Counted from the stretch's first letter, positions 1-9,263 are shown. The stretch: DNA of 19,733 nt from Thermoguttaceae bacterium (GCA_024653385.1 JANLFZ010000050.1:1-19733), one strand, 5' to 3'. Numbers and translations: made by a program. Notes: a model not told the origin generated them from the letters alone.

Positions 1-67
1 CTTCGACCCGCTCGACCATGTGCCCGATCTGCTCGGCGTTAGCGCCCTTCTTCATGACGACGATCAT
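1..67 (-). CDS. aroF: 3-deoxy-7-phosphoheptulonate (DAHP) synthase, N-terminus only
   Basis: Only the first 22 codons lie in the window; the gene runs off the left edge. The peptide begins MIVVMKKGANAEQIGHM and continues VERVE. This is the usual opening of the N-terminal ferredoxin-like regulatory domain of the AroF-type (class I beta) DAHP synthase family. The enzyme condenses phosphoenolpyruvate with erythrose 4-phosphate, the first committed step of the shikimate pathway, in the cytoplasm. The start is set by AAGGAG seven bases upstream of ATG. The aromatic leader peptide and terminator immediately upstream fit the assignment independently. With so few residues, another protein with the same N-terminal domain cannot be fully excluded. 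Confidence 0.8.
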   Translation of the reverse strand, partial: MIVVMKKGANAEQIGHMVERVE

Positions 68-130
68 TGCAGGACTCCTTGGGTTTTGGGGCGGGCGAAT
101 TGCCGGCCCGGTTCGCGGAAAAAACAAAAA

Positions 131-162
131 AAGCCCTGGGATCCATGCGGGTCCCAGGGCTT
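131..162 (-). terminator. Intrinsic terminator (attenuator) in the aroF leader
   Basis: On the minus strand a perfect 11-bp stem, AAGCCCTGGGA paired with TCCCAGGGCTT, closes a 10-nt loop. It is followed by seven T (132 to 126), one G and six more T (to 119). It sits between the leader peptide and the aroF start, 63 bases upstream of that start, so it would stop transcription before the structural gene. That is where an attenuator is expected. As a plain terminator for the upstream minus-strand gene it would be oddly placed, since the leader ORF lies in between. Confidence 0.93.
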
Positions 163-221
163 CTTGGTGTGCGTCGTTGGTCAGGTTCTCAGACTACGAA
201 CCACCTCCGGCCCGGCGACCC
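149..221 (-). promoter_or_regulatory. Candidate antiterminator pairing of the aroF leader
   Basis: Minus-strand segment GGGTCGCCGGGC (221 to 210, codons 17 to 21 of the leader) can pair with GCCCTGGGACCC (160 to 149), which contains most of the 5' arm of the terminator. The pairing is GGGTC with GACCC and GGGC with GCCC, with an imperfect 3x3 middle. The two structures exclude one another. A smaller hairpin, GGTTC (202 to 198) with GAACC (188 to 184), spans the leader stop codon and could act as a pause or sequestering hairpin. The pairing was worked out by eye and no energies were computed. Confidence 0.55.
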
Positions 222-271
222 GGCGGGCGAAAATAAAACCAGAACCGATAGGTGGCGTGTGCGAGAGTCAT
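194..271 (-). CDS. Aromatic leader peptide of the aroF attenuator (25 aa)
   Basis: This short ORF opens with MTLAHAT and continues with YRFWFYF at residues 8 to 14, then RPPGRRAGGGS and TAG. Six of seven consecutive residues in the core are Tyr, Phe or Trp, the three end products of the pathway that starts with DAHP synthase, whose gene begins 127 bases downstream. Four of the five Tyr/Phe codons are TAT or TTT, although neighbouring genes mostly use TAC and TTC. The stop codon lies 32 bases before the terminator stem. A ribosome stalled for lack of charged tRNA at codons 8 to 14 would leave the downstream antiterminator segment free; one that reaches the stop would cover it. The Shine-Dalgarno sequence is weak (only TGAG near the start). 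The role is inferred from composition and context. Confidence 0.85.
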   Translation of the reverse strand: MTLAHATYRFWFYFRPPGRRAGGGS

Positions 272-315
272 GCTCAGGATTATCGTCACACGAGGCCGGA
301 CGACTTCCTTCTCTT

Positions 316-321
316 TATGTA
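316..321 (-). promoter_or_regulatory. Possible -10 element for the aroF leader transcript
   Basis: TACATA on the minus strand lies 44 bases upstream of the leader peptide ATG, in the gap after the upstream gene. A TTGCAA at 343 to 348 is 21 bases away, too far for a standard sigma-70 pair, so the -35 is unclear. This is a weak call, included because a separate leader transcript needs a promoter in this gap or read-through from the upstream gene. Confidence 0.25.
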
Positions 322-356
322 TTCTGGCCGAAACGGCGAGCATTGCAACCCCAATT

Positions 357-1763
357 TCAGGGTAGACGCACCCTCGCGTAGCGGATCGTCAGCGGGTCGC
401 CGGCCGCCGGACCGAGCAGGTCCAAGGTGGCCGAGGGCGCCGAACCCGCACGGGGCGTCGCGGTGAAGAACGAGGTCATCGGATGCACGAGGGGCACGCG
501 AACCGGTGCGGAGGGCGTCCCACCAGGCAGGATCTCGAAGAGCCGATTCTCCGCGACCCTCTTGCCCGGCCCTTCCGAGCCGCTGACGTAGCAGAACACG
601 AAGAGCCGGCCGTCGGGGGTCGGGTGGAACCTTGCGCCGGAGGCGACGAGCCCCGGCCTGCCCTCCACGGCCTCGAGGAGCGTGCGCCGCAACGTGATTT
701 GGCCATCGCGGATGACCGCATAGTTCAATGCGTGCGACTGTTTCTCGCCCGGGAAAAACTTCTCGCGCAATCGCTCGTCGATGGCCCGCTCGGTCCACAA
801 GAGGTGGGCCGCGCCGTCCGGAGCGACCCAGAGATCGGCGGGCATGATCCAGCCGCACGTCTTGTCGCGCGTGGCGATCTCCTGCCACGGCTCGAACTTG
901 CCCGAAGCGATGTCCTTGCTGTACGTGTAGAAGAGCCGCCGGAAGTCGAAGTCCCAGCCCTGGCCCGTGAGCTGCCTCTTGTACGCCCGCCACGCCGAGT
1001 TCGGCTCCTCGATGTCGCTGACGCCGCAAAAATGGAGCCTGCGCTGGTTCAAGGCCACGTTCGGATAGCAGATCCGCACGGCTCGCGGCTTCTCGTATTC
1101 CTTGCCGAACGGCCAGACGAGCTTGCCGCGGGCCGACCATTTGCCGTCCTTGTCGCGGAAGGCCCACTCGGCATGGGTGTAACCGACGTTCTGGAACAGC
1201 ACCAGCTCGCGCCCCGGGCCGTCGGCCGCCAGGCTGCGGTACGAGTGCTCGGTAAACGCGGGCTGCCCTTCCCAGCCCGGCAGTAGGGTCTCGAACGGAG
1301 CTTTCGGATCGGCGGGATTGAACTGGAGGATCTCCGGTCGCGCGGGACCGGCGGCCACATTCGGGTCGACCACCAGCGTGGGATTGGCCGAAAGGAACAG
1401 AGGTCCCCCGTGGAAAGCCGCCAGCGGGCAGGGCTCGCGGGTCCGGCCAACCCGGTCGGCCTGCTGGAGTTCCCAGCCTTGGCTGGTCCGCTTGAACAAC
1501 AGCCACCGGCAATTGTTCATCGGCTTGACGCCCGAGAGCGTCTCCAGGCCGCTGGCAAACACATCGTCGCCGATTCGCACCAGGCAGGTCGAGCCGCTGC
1601 ACCACATGGGGCCGGCTCCATTGCCGGCCGGTTGGTAGCGGTAGACCTCTTCTTCCACCTCGACCACCGGCACAAGGGACGTCGGCGAGGGGGACTTCGG
1701 CTCGGCGCCGAGAGCCGGCACGGCCGAAAGAAGGAGCAAGAGCATGGGGACCGCGCGCTTCAT
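357..1763 (-). CDS. Secreted protein of unknown function (468 aa)
   Basis: I do not recognise a specific family. The protein starts with a signal peptide (MKRAVPMLLLLL, cleavage near residue 19 or 20), so it is exported. The rest is soluble and rich in Trp, Gly and charged residues, with repeated beta-strand-like segments such as LWVAPDGAAHLLWTERAID and PDGRLFVFCYVSG. That pattern resembles BNR/sialidase-type beta-propellers in secreted planctomycete proteins, but I see no clear Asp-box series. The ATG at 1763 is chosen over upstream ATGs because GGAG precedes it by seven bases and the signal peptide begins there. ATG at 1778 would also work. A TTGCCC-N18-TACAAT promoter lies just upstream. 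Downstream in the same direction is the aroF leader. Confidence 0.8.
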   Translation of the reverse strand: MKRAVPMLLLLLSAVPALGAEPKSPSPTSLVPVVEVEEEVYRYQPAGNGAGPMWCSGSTCLVRIGDDVFASGLETLSGVKPMNNCRWLLFKRTSQGWELQQADRVGRTREPCPLAAFHGGPLFLSANPTLVVDPNVAAGPARPEILQFNPADPKAPFETLLPGWEGQPAFTEHSYRSLAADGPGRELVLFQNVGYTHAEWAFRDKDGKWSARGKLVWPFGKEYEKPRAVRICYPNVALNQRRLHFCGVSDIEEPNSAWRAYKRQLTGQGWDFDFRRLFYTYSKDIASGKFEPWQEIATRDKTCGWIMPADLWVAPDGAAHLLWTERAIDERLREKFFPGEKQSHALNYAVIRDGQITLRRTLLEAVEGRPGLVASGARFHPTPDGRLFVFCYVSGSEGPGKRVAENRLFEILPGGTPSAPVRVPLVHPMTSFFTATPRAGSAPSATLDLLGPAAGDPLTIRYARVRLP

Positions 1764-1795
1764 CGTCGTTCTCCGCATCCAGGTTCGACGGCGGC

Positions 1796-1825
1796 ATTGT
1801 AGCCCGATGGGTCCCCCGAGGGCAA
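1796..1825 (-). promoter_or_regulatory. Sigma-70-type promoter of the secreted protein gene
   Basis: On the minus strand TTGCCC (1825 to 1820) is separated by 18 bases from TACAAT (1801 to 1796), five of six matches to the -10 consensus and four of six to the -35. The predicted start of transcription is about 25 bases upstream of the ATG at 1763. Confidence 0.55.
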
Positions 1826-1949
1826 TCGCCGCGGACACGTGGCGAGCCTGGCTCCGGCGGCGGGACGGTGCGGCGCATCGGCCTCGTGCGGTTCGCGCAC
1901 GGCGCCGGGTTGCAACATGCCCCGGTTCCCGAACGCGACGCCACTCAGC

Positions 1950-1955
1950 TATAAT
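1950..1955 (+). promoter_or_regulatory. -10 box (TATAAT) for the hydrolase-glgX operon
   Basis: A perfect TATAAT stands out in GC-rich sequence about 124 bases upstream of the hydrolase ATG. The -35 is poor (TTCCCG at 1926 to 1931, spacer 18). If it is used, the transcript has an untranslated leader of roughly 117 bases that contains the palindrome at 2034 to 2045. Confidence 0.45.
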
Positions 1956-2078
1956 CGTCGTGCGTTACAGGGTCCGGCGGAGAAGCATTCTTCCTTCGCG
2001 ACATTTCGGCCCAAGAGGCAACGAGTCGGTGGGGCTTCGCGAAGCGTCACGCGACGAGCGGGGAATAGGGGTATTCCA

Positions 2079-3020
2079 ATGAGAACCGTGGGACGGAACG
2101 TGCTGGGGCCCGGCCTGATCGTTCTCGTCGGGCTGGTTGCCGGGTGCCGCGATTCGTCGAGGGCCGGCTTGAAATCGACTGCGTCCTCGCCGCCAGGGGC
2201 CGCGGGCATCGGTTCCGCCGGGAGTTCGCGGGCCGACTACGCGGAACAGCGCCAGCAGTTTCGCACGAAGCTCCTGCGCCGCGGGCCGTCGCCGCAGCCG
2301 GGCGAACCGCTCGAGACGCCATTCGGGGCCCAGCGCATCACGTACCGCTCGGGCGATTTGACGCTCACGGCGTTTGTCGATCCGCCTCCCGCAGACGGCC
2401 GGAAGCGGCCCGCTGTCCTCTTCCTCCACGGCGGGTTCGCCTTCGGCGCGGAAGACTGGGAGATGCCCCAGCCGTTTCGTGCCGCGGGCTACGTGGTGAT
2501 GGTGCCGGTGCTCCGCGGGGAGAACGGCCAGCCGGGCGCCTTCTCGGCGTTCTACGACGAAGTCGACGACGTCGTGGGCGCCGCCGAGGCGCTGGCCGGC
2601 CTGCCCTATGTCGATCCTGCCCGGATCTTCCTGTCGGGCCACAGCGCCGGCGGGACCCTGGCGTTGTTGGCCACCATGACCTCGAAGCGGTTCCGGGCGG
2701 CCACGTCGCTATCGGGTTCGCCCGACCTGATGAACGTCGTGCGGGAACAGCCCGAGTTGGTCGTCTTCGATGCCTCGAATCCCCGGGAACTCGAACTCCG
2801 CTCGGCGGTGGTGTACGCGGGCAGCTTCCAGTGCCCGGTGCGCATGTACTACGGCAGCATGGAGTTCTGGGCGGCCGACCCCTCCGCGAGGACGGCGGCG
2901 CTGGCCAGGCAGCGTGGACTCGATGTCGAGGCGGTCATGGTTCCCGGCGATCACTTCAGCTCGGTTCCGCCGGCGATCGCCAAGAGTATCGAGTTTTTCG
3001 GCAAGCATGGATCGATGTGA
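2079..3020 (+). CDS. Lipoprotein alpha/beta hydrolase (S9 peptidase/dienelactone hydrolase-like, 313 aa)
   Basis: The N-terminus is a lipoprotein signal with lipobox VAGC (Cys23), so the protein should be lipid-anchored outside the cytoplasmic membrane. A low-complexity Ser/Gly/Ala linker follows, then an alpha/beta-hydrolase domain. It has oxyanion-hole segment FLHGGF (115 to 120), nucleophile elbow GHSAGG (Ser189) and a C-terminal GDHFSS with the likely catalytic His292. The acid residue is uncertain: the expected loop reads YYGSMEFWAADPS, with Glu262 or Asp267 as candidates. The fold matches prolyl-oligopeptidase-like or dienelactone-hydrolase-like esterases; the substrate is unknown. ATG at 2079 is preferred because the lipoprotein signal starts there and AGGGG lies upstream. 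glgX begins 13 bases after the stop, so the two are probably cotranscribed. Confidence 0.85.
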   Translation: MRTVGRNVLGPGLIVLVGLVAGCRDSSRAGLKSTASSPPGAAGIGSAGSSRADYAEQRQQFRTKLLRRGPSPQPGEPLETPFGAQRITYRSGDLTLTAFVDPPPADGRKRPAVLFLHGGFAFGAEDWEMPQPFRAAGYVVMVPVLRGENGQPGAFSAFYDEVDDVVGAAEALAGLPYVDPARIFLSGHSAGGTLALLATMTSKRFRAATSLSGSPDLMNVVREQPELVVFDASNPRELELRSAVVYAGSFQCPVRMYYGSMEFWAADPSARTAALARQRGLDVEAVMVPGDHFSSVPPAIAKSIEFFGKHGSM

Positions 3021-3033
3021 AAGGAATGCCGTC

Positions 3034-5174
<2,141 letters not shown>

Positions 5175-5175
<1 letters not shown>

Positions 5176-5205
5176 GGCCGGCGGTTGGACACACCGCGTG
5201 GGCCT
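5175..5205. terminator. Hairpin between convergent glgX and hydG
   Basis: AGGCC-G-GCGGT and ACCGC-GTG-GGCCT form two 5-bp stems with an asymmetric internal loop and a 7-nt apical loop. The hairpin starts at the last base of the glgX stop codon. Only three T follow on the plus strand, so intrinsic termination is possible but weak. The position between two convergent genes supports the call. Confidence 0.35.
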
Positions 5206-5249
5206 TTCGGGCGGTGTTGCCGAGGTTCCGCCAAGGATCAAGCAGATGC

Positions 5250-6674
5250 TCAGAAGTGCATGTCCCGCGCGTCGGTCTCCTGGATCCGGCGCAGTCGCGC
5301 GATCAGTTCGCGCTTGCGGGGCGACTCGGGCATGCGCTCGAGTTCCGCCTCGATCCGCCGCTGGCACGCCTCGTACGTCTCGCGCGAGGCGTAGTCGACC
5401 AGGTACTCCATGAGCGTGGTCAGGGCGTTGGGCGTGCAGAAATTCTGAATGAACCCGGGAATGGCGAACTCCATGAAGTGCTCGCCGGTGCGCCCCAGCC
5501 GGTAGCACGCGGTGCAGAAGCTGGGGATGTACCCGTCGGCCGCCAGCTCGCGCATCACCTCGTCGAGCGAGCGGATATCGCCCAGCTCGAACTGCTCGCG
5601 CTGGATGCATTGCGTGTCGCCCGCCTCGGTGTAGCCGCCCAGCTCGATGCGGCTGCCCGCGTCGATCTGCGACACGCCGAAGGCCATCACCTCGCGGCGC
5701 AACGGGCCGGGCTCGCGGGCCGTGAGGATCAGGCCCGTGTACGGCACCGCAAGCCGAAGGATGGCGATCAGACGCTTGAAGTCGTCGTCGCTCACCCGGT
5801 ACGTGTCCTCCAGGCGCACGCCGCTGGCCGGGCGGAGCCGGGGGAAGCTGATCGTGTGCGGCCCGACGCGGTAGTGCCGTTGCAGGTGCAAAGCGTGGCT
5901 GACCAGCCCGAGGACCTCGAACCGCCAATCGTACAACCCGAACAAGGCCCCGATGCCCACGTCGTCGCAACCGGCCTCGATGGCGCGGGCCACGCCGTCC
6001 AGGCGCCAGAGGTAATCGCTCTTGCGCGTCCTGGCCGGATGCACCCGAGCGTACGTGGGGTGGTGGTAGGTCTCTTGGAAGATCTGGTACGTGCCGATGC
6101 CCGCCGCCTTCACGGCCGCGTAGCCTTCGTGGTCCAAAGGGGCCGCGTTGAGGTTCACGCGGCGGATCGCCGCGCGCTGCACGCGCACCGAATACACCCG
6201 CCGCACGCAGTCGGCGATAAACGGCGGATCGTACCGGGCGTGCTCGCCGAAGACCAGAATCAGGCGCTTGTGACCCACGCGCAACAGGGCCTCGACCTGC
6301 TGACGAAGTTCGTCGGCATCGAGCGTGCGGCGGATCTGCTCGCGGTTCGATCGGCGAAACGCGCAGTACTGGCAGTCGTTGGTACACTCGTTGCCCACGT
6401 AGAGCGGAGCGAACAGCACGATCCGGTTGCCGTAGACATCGCGCTTGAGCCGGCGCGCCGCCTCGAAAATCTCCTCGACCATTTCCGGCTCGTCGGCGGC
6501 CAGGAGCACCGCGGTCTCCTCGACGGAAAGCGGCTCCTTGGACAGGCTCTTGGCGAGCACCTCGCGGACCTCGGCGGGATCTGCCCGGCGGTTCAGCAGG
6601 GCCTCGAGGTACGCCTCGTCGATGAAGTCGACGGCGCTGGCGCTGAGCTTTCGCGAATCGGCAACCCACGACAT
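5250..6674 (-). CDS. hydG: [FeFe]-hydrogenase maturase HydG (radical SAM tyrosine lyase, 474 aa)
   Basis: HydG cleaves tyrosine to p-cresol and supplies CO and cyanide, as an iron synthon, for the H-cluster of [FeFe]-hydrogenase. The radical SAM motif CTNDCQYC (Cys97, Cys101, Cys104) follows the family hallmark YGNRIVLFAPLYVGNEC. Near the C-terminus Cys387, Cys390 and Cys413 form exactly CX2CX22C, which binds the second, HydG-specific iron-sulfur cluster. That separates it from the related ThiH. Length is typical. The start at 6674 has AGAGGA upstream. It lies 37 bases downstream of hydE and is probably cotranscribed with it. HydF and a hydrogenase are not in the window. Confidence 0.96.
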   Translation of the reverse strand: MSWVADSRKLSASAVDFIDEAYLEALLNRRADPAEVREVLAKSLSKEPLSVEETAVLLAADEPEMVEEIFEAARRLKRDVYGNRIVLFAPLYVGNECTNDCQYCAFRRSNREQIRRTLDADELRQQVEALLRVGHKRLILVFGEHARYDPPFIADCVRRVYSVRVQRAAIRRVNLNAAPLDHEGYAAVKAAGIGTYQIFQETYHHPTYARVHPARTRKSDYLWRLDGVARAIEAGCDDVGIGALFGLYDWRFEVLGLVSHALHLQRHYRVGPHTISFPRLRPASGVRLEDTYRVSDDDFKRLIAILRLAVPYTGLILTAREPGPLRREVMAFGVSQIDAGSRIELGGYTEAGDTQCIQREQFELGDIRSLDEVMRELAADGYIPSFCTACYRLGRTGEHFMEFAIPGFIQNFCTPNALTTLMEYLVDYASRETYEACQRRIEAELERMPESPRKRELIARLRRIQETDARDMHF

Positions 6675-6711
6675 GCGATCGATCCTCTTTCTTCTTCCTT
6701 TTCCGCGTGGA

Positions 6712-7767
6712 CTAGGAACCGACCGGCTCGCGGCGCCCGCGGCGGTTCGGCGAATCGCCCCGGCCCGTGCCCACGGTGCGACCCAAGGCGATAATCCTCG
6801 CGTGGAGGCAACTCGAGCAGCCCTCGGCCGTCTCACGCAGGCAAACCTTGTTGGGGTAGATCTCATAGTGGACGCGGTACTTGGGGGGCGTCAAGTTCGG
6901 CATCACGACGTTCGCCCCGCGCACCAGCCCGAGTTCGCGGCCGTCGCGCGGGTTGAGCGTCGCCAGGGCCGTCGTGCTGGGGATGTTCGCCCGGGGACAC
7001 ACCAGCCGGGCCAGGGCGATCACCTTGTACGTCATCAACTCGCTGTTGGGCACCTGGTCGTCGTCGGCCGGGCGCTGGGCGGCTCCCAGCGGAGTCTCGG
7101 GATGCGGCAAATACGGCCCCACGCCGATCATATCGAGGTCCAGTCGGGCGAACATGGCGATGTCGGCCGCGAGGTCCTCGTAGGTCTGACCGGGAATGCC
7201 GATCATCACGCCGCTTCCCACCTCGTAGCCGAGCGCGCGAATCCGCCGCAACAGGGCGATGCGATCCGAGACGGTGCCGGGCCGCGGGGGGTGAAGCCGG
7301 TCGTAAAGGGCCCGGTTCGACGTTTCAAAACGCAACAGGTAACGATCGGCCCCGGCGGCCCGCCAACAGGCCAGTTCGTCTTCGCTTCGCTCGCCGAGAC
7401 TCAAGGTCACGGCCAAAGGCGTCTCGGCCTTGATCCGGCGGATGAGGTCGGCCATCCCGTCGCGGGTGATTCCCGGATCCTCGCCCGACTGGAGCACCAC
7501 GGTGCCGTATCCCAGCGACTCGGCCAGCCGGGCGCACCGGAGGACTTCGTCGGCGGTCATCCGGTATCGGGTGACCGACGTGTTCGGGGCCCGCAGGCCG
7601 CAGTAGGCGCACAGCCGCACGCAATGGTTCGACAGCTCGACCAGCCCGCGCAAATGGACCTCGCCGCCGACATGAAGCTGCCGCGTGGCGTCGGCGCGAC
7701 GCCAGAGTTCGGCCAGCCTGGCCTCGTCGGTCTCGCGGAGCCAAGAGAGGATCTCGTCGTGTTCCAT
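6712..7767 (-). CDS. hydE: [FeFe]-hydrogenase maturase HydE (radical SAM, 351 aa)
   Basis: HydE is a BioB-like radical SAM enzyme that acts on the HydG-derived iron complex on the way to the H-cluster, whose bridge is azadithiolate. The radical SAM motif CVRLCAYC gives Cys49, Cys53 and Cys56, within LVELSNHCVRLCAYCGLRA. SAM-binding features such as QSGEDPG and the GxIxGxPGQT-like VMIGIPGQTYEDL are present. The C-terminal Cys309, Cys317 and Cys320 keep the CX7CX2C spacing of the accessory cluster found in part of the family. The start at 7767 fits family length but has no clear Shine-Dalgarno; an upstream ATG at 7842 would add 25 unlikely residues. hydG follows in the same direction. The C-terminal tail (about 330 to 351) is Arg/Gly-rich and dispensable-looking. 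Confidence 0.94.
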   Translation of the reverse strand: MEHDEILSWLRETDEARLAELWRRADATRQLHVGGEVHLRGLVELSNHCVRLCAYCGLRAPNTSVTRYRMTADEVLRCARLAESLGYGTVVLQSGEDPGITRDGMADLIRRIKAETPLAVTLSLGERSEDELACWRAAGADRYLLRFETSNRALYDRLHPPRPGTVSDRIALLRRIRALGYEVGSGVMIGIPGQTYEDLAADIAMFARLDLDMIGVGPYLPHPETPLGAAQRPADDDQVPNSELMTYKVIALARLVCPRANIPSTTALATLNPRDGRELGLVRGANVVMPNLTPPKYRVHYEIYPNKVCLRETAEGCSSCLHARIIALGRTVGTGRGDSPNRRGRREPVGS

Positions 7768-7850
7768 GGTGCCAGCGGCTCGATGGCAACTGTTCCTCGC
7801 GCGCCTCCAGGGTTCGTTCTGGTCGAGTTTTGCCAACGGCACTTGAAGGT

Positions 7851-7856
7851 ATTATA
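7851..7856 (-). promoter_or_regulatory. -10 box (TATAAT) for hydE-hydG
   Basis: A perfect TATAAT on the minus strand, within the palindrome GGTATTATACC (7848 to 7858), lies 84 bases upstream of the hydE ATG, in the gap after the larA-like gene. No good -35 is visible, so activation by a regulator or another sigma factor is possible. The box suggests hydE-hydG can be transcribed separately from the upstream gene. Confidence 0.45.
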
Positions 7857-7911
7857 CCGATTCGCCGAGATCGGACTCGCGAGACGAAATCCGTGCCCCC
7901 GAGAAACCGAA

Positions 7912-9219
7912 TCAACTGGGCACGGCCGACTTTCTTCCCAAGAGCTTCTCGCGGGTTGCCCATAACCCGGCCGAAGGGGTCGGAATGAAGAACACGCGTT
8001 CGCCGTTGGGCAGGTCGTTCCACCCTTCCCGCAGCTTGTCGGGGGGGTACTTGGCGAGCGTTTCTCCCAGATCGGCGTAGCGGAAGTTGACCCGTTCGAT
8101 GTCTTCCTTCGAGACGTGCCCCGGCGCATAGGTGATCGAGAATCGCCCCTCGGACGAGCCATGGATCAGGTGCGCGGTGGCGTGAGCCAAGTCTTGCAAC
8201 TCTGGGGTCTTGCGCCACGCTTCCATCACCCGAGGGGTGCCTACATAACCGTAGCGGCGGATGATCGAATCGACTTCGGGCTGCTCGCCGAACCGCTCGA
8301 GGCCCGGGGCGATGATGATCAACTCGCCGCCATCGGCCAGGGCCATGCGCGTGCGATAAATCGCCTTGTTCGCCACCCAGGTGCTGGCAAACTCGTCGGC
8401 CTGCATGACACACACCATTTTGGGGACCGGCTCGTCGAACACCGTGATGTTCTCGGCGCGCGATTGCTTGGCTGCCTGAAGATAGGTGTCAAGGTCGTCG
8501 CCCACGTACACCCCCGTGTGGACCAGTTTGTCCTCCTCATTGCGGGCCATGACGAGCTGGACATAGAAGTCGGGCAGCCGGCCTAGATAATCCTCCTCGG
8601 CCTTGTTGAAGCAGGCACGCAGCGGCGTGACGAGCGTGCCCAGGTTGTTCTCGATGCCATAGCAGGCGGCAGCCATGTGCGAGGCGCAGATCATCTCCTT
8701 GCCGCCCAAGCCGATAAAGTAGTTCTTGTTGTGGTTGGCAAAGCCGAGGACCTCGTGCGGCACGACGTGTCCCACGTGGATCACCAGGTCCCACGGTTCC
8801 TCGATCAGCATCCGGTTGACGACCACGGGGATGGTCCAGTCGGCCGCCCCACCGGTGGTCTGTTTGACGAAATCGGCCGGTACCTCGCCCAGTCGCACGC
8901 ACCCGCCGCGCCAATCGTGGGCGTGAATGCGCTCGTTGGGGATCGTGCCGAACATGCGCCGGTTTTGCTCGGGCGTGTGGGGCACGTGCTGGCCGAGCGT
9001 GGGGATCACGTGGCAATCGGCCTCCTTGGCGAAACGGTGGTAGAGCATCTCGGTGAGTCTGCCCGCGCCCGAGTGGGCCCGGGTAATGTCGGGCGGCAAC
9101 AAGAGCACCCGCTTGGGCCGGCGGCAGATCCGCTGGCGCGCTTCGTCCGCCGTGCGGTCCATCAGCGATTCCAGACGTTCCCAGGGGATTTGCTCCGCGG
9201 TTTCCGAGAACCAGGGCAT
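7912..9219 (-). CDS. LarA-family (DUF2088) nickel-pincer enzyme, probable hydroxyacid racemase or epimerase (435 aa)
   Basis: The protein resembles lactate racemase LarA, which uses a nickel-pincer nucleotide cofactor to racemise or epimerise 2-hydroxyacids. The N-terminal domain has DITR (44 to 47), matching the DxTR motif. The segment PHEVLGFANHNKNYFIGLGG places His155, Lys165 and, a little later, His181 at the same spacing as LarA His174, Lys184 (cofactor attachment) and His200 (nickel ligand). His78 in GQH may be the other catalytic His. Overall similarity to true LarA is low and the length is right, so the substrate may differ. GAGG seven bases before ATG at 9219 fixes the start. Cofactor genes larB, larC and larE are not in the window. 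hydE follows after 144 bases. Confidence 0.8.
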   Translation of the reverse strand: MPWFSETAEQIPWERLESLMDRTADEARQRICRRPKRVLLLPPDITRAHSGAGRLTEMLYHRFAKEADCHVIPTLGQHVPHTPEQNRRMFGTIPNERIHAHDWRGGCVRLGEVPADFVKQTTGGAADWTIPVVVNRMLIEEPWDLVIHVGHVVPHEVLGFANHNKNYFIGLGGKEMICASHMAAACYGIENNLGTLVTPLRACFNKAEEDYLGRLPDFYVQLVMARNEEDKLVHTGVYVGDDLDTYLQAAKQSRAENITVFDEPVPKMVCVMQADEFASTWVANKAIYRTRMALADGGELIIIAPGLERFGEQPEVDSIIRRYGYVGTPRVMEAWRKTPELQDLAHATAHLIHGSSEGRFSITYAPGHVSKEDIERVNFRYADLGETLAKYPPDKLREGWNDLPNGERVFFIPTPSAGLWATREKLLGRKSAVPS

Positions 9220-9263
9220 GGGCGACCTCGCGGTGAGACATGCGTGCGCGTGACAAATCATCA

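Larger units (their letters stand above)
1764..2078. other. Divergent intergenic region (315 bp)
   Basis: This gap separates the minus-strand secreted protein from the plus-strand lipoprotein hydrolase. It holds a promoter for each direction (listed separately) and, in the putative 5' untranslated region of the hydrolase gene, the 12-bp palindrome GCTTCGCGAAGC at 2034 to 2045. I see no convincing small gene, tRNA or riboswitch in it. The open frame that runs in from 1839 lacks a good ribosome site and reads as non-coding sequence. Confidence 0.6.

Noticed and set aside
5250..6674. Reading hydG as thiH (thiamine synthesis tyrosine lyase)
   Set aside because: The C-terminal CX2CX22C and the adjacent hydE point to HydG; no thiamine genes are nearby.
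6712..7767. Reading hydE as biotin synthase
   Set aside because: The CX3CX2C context NHCVRLCAYCGLRA, the accessory CX7CX2C and the hydG neighbour fit HydE better.
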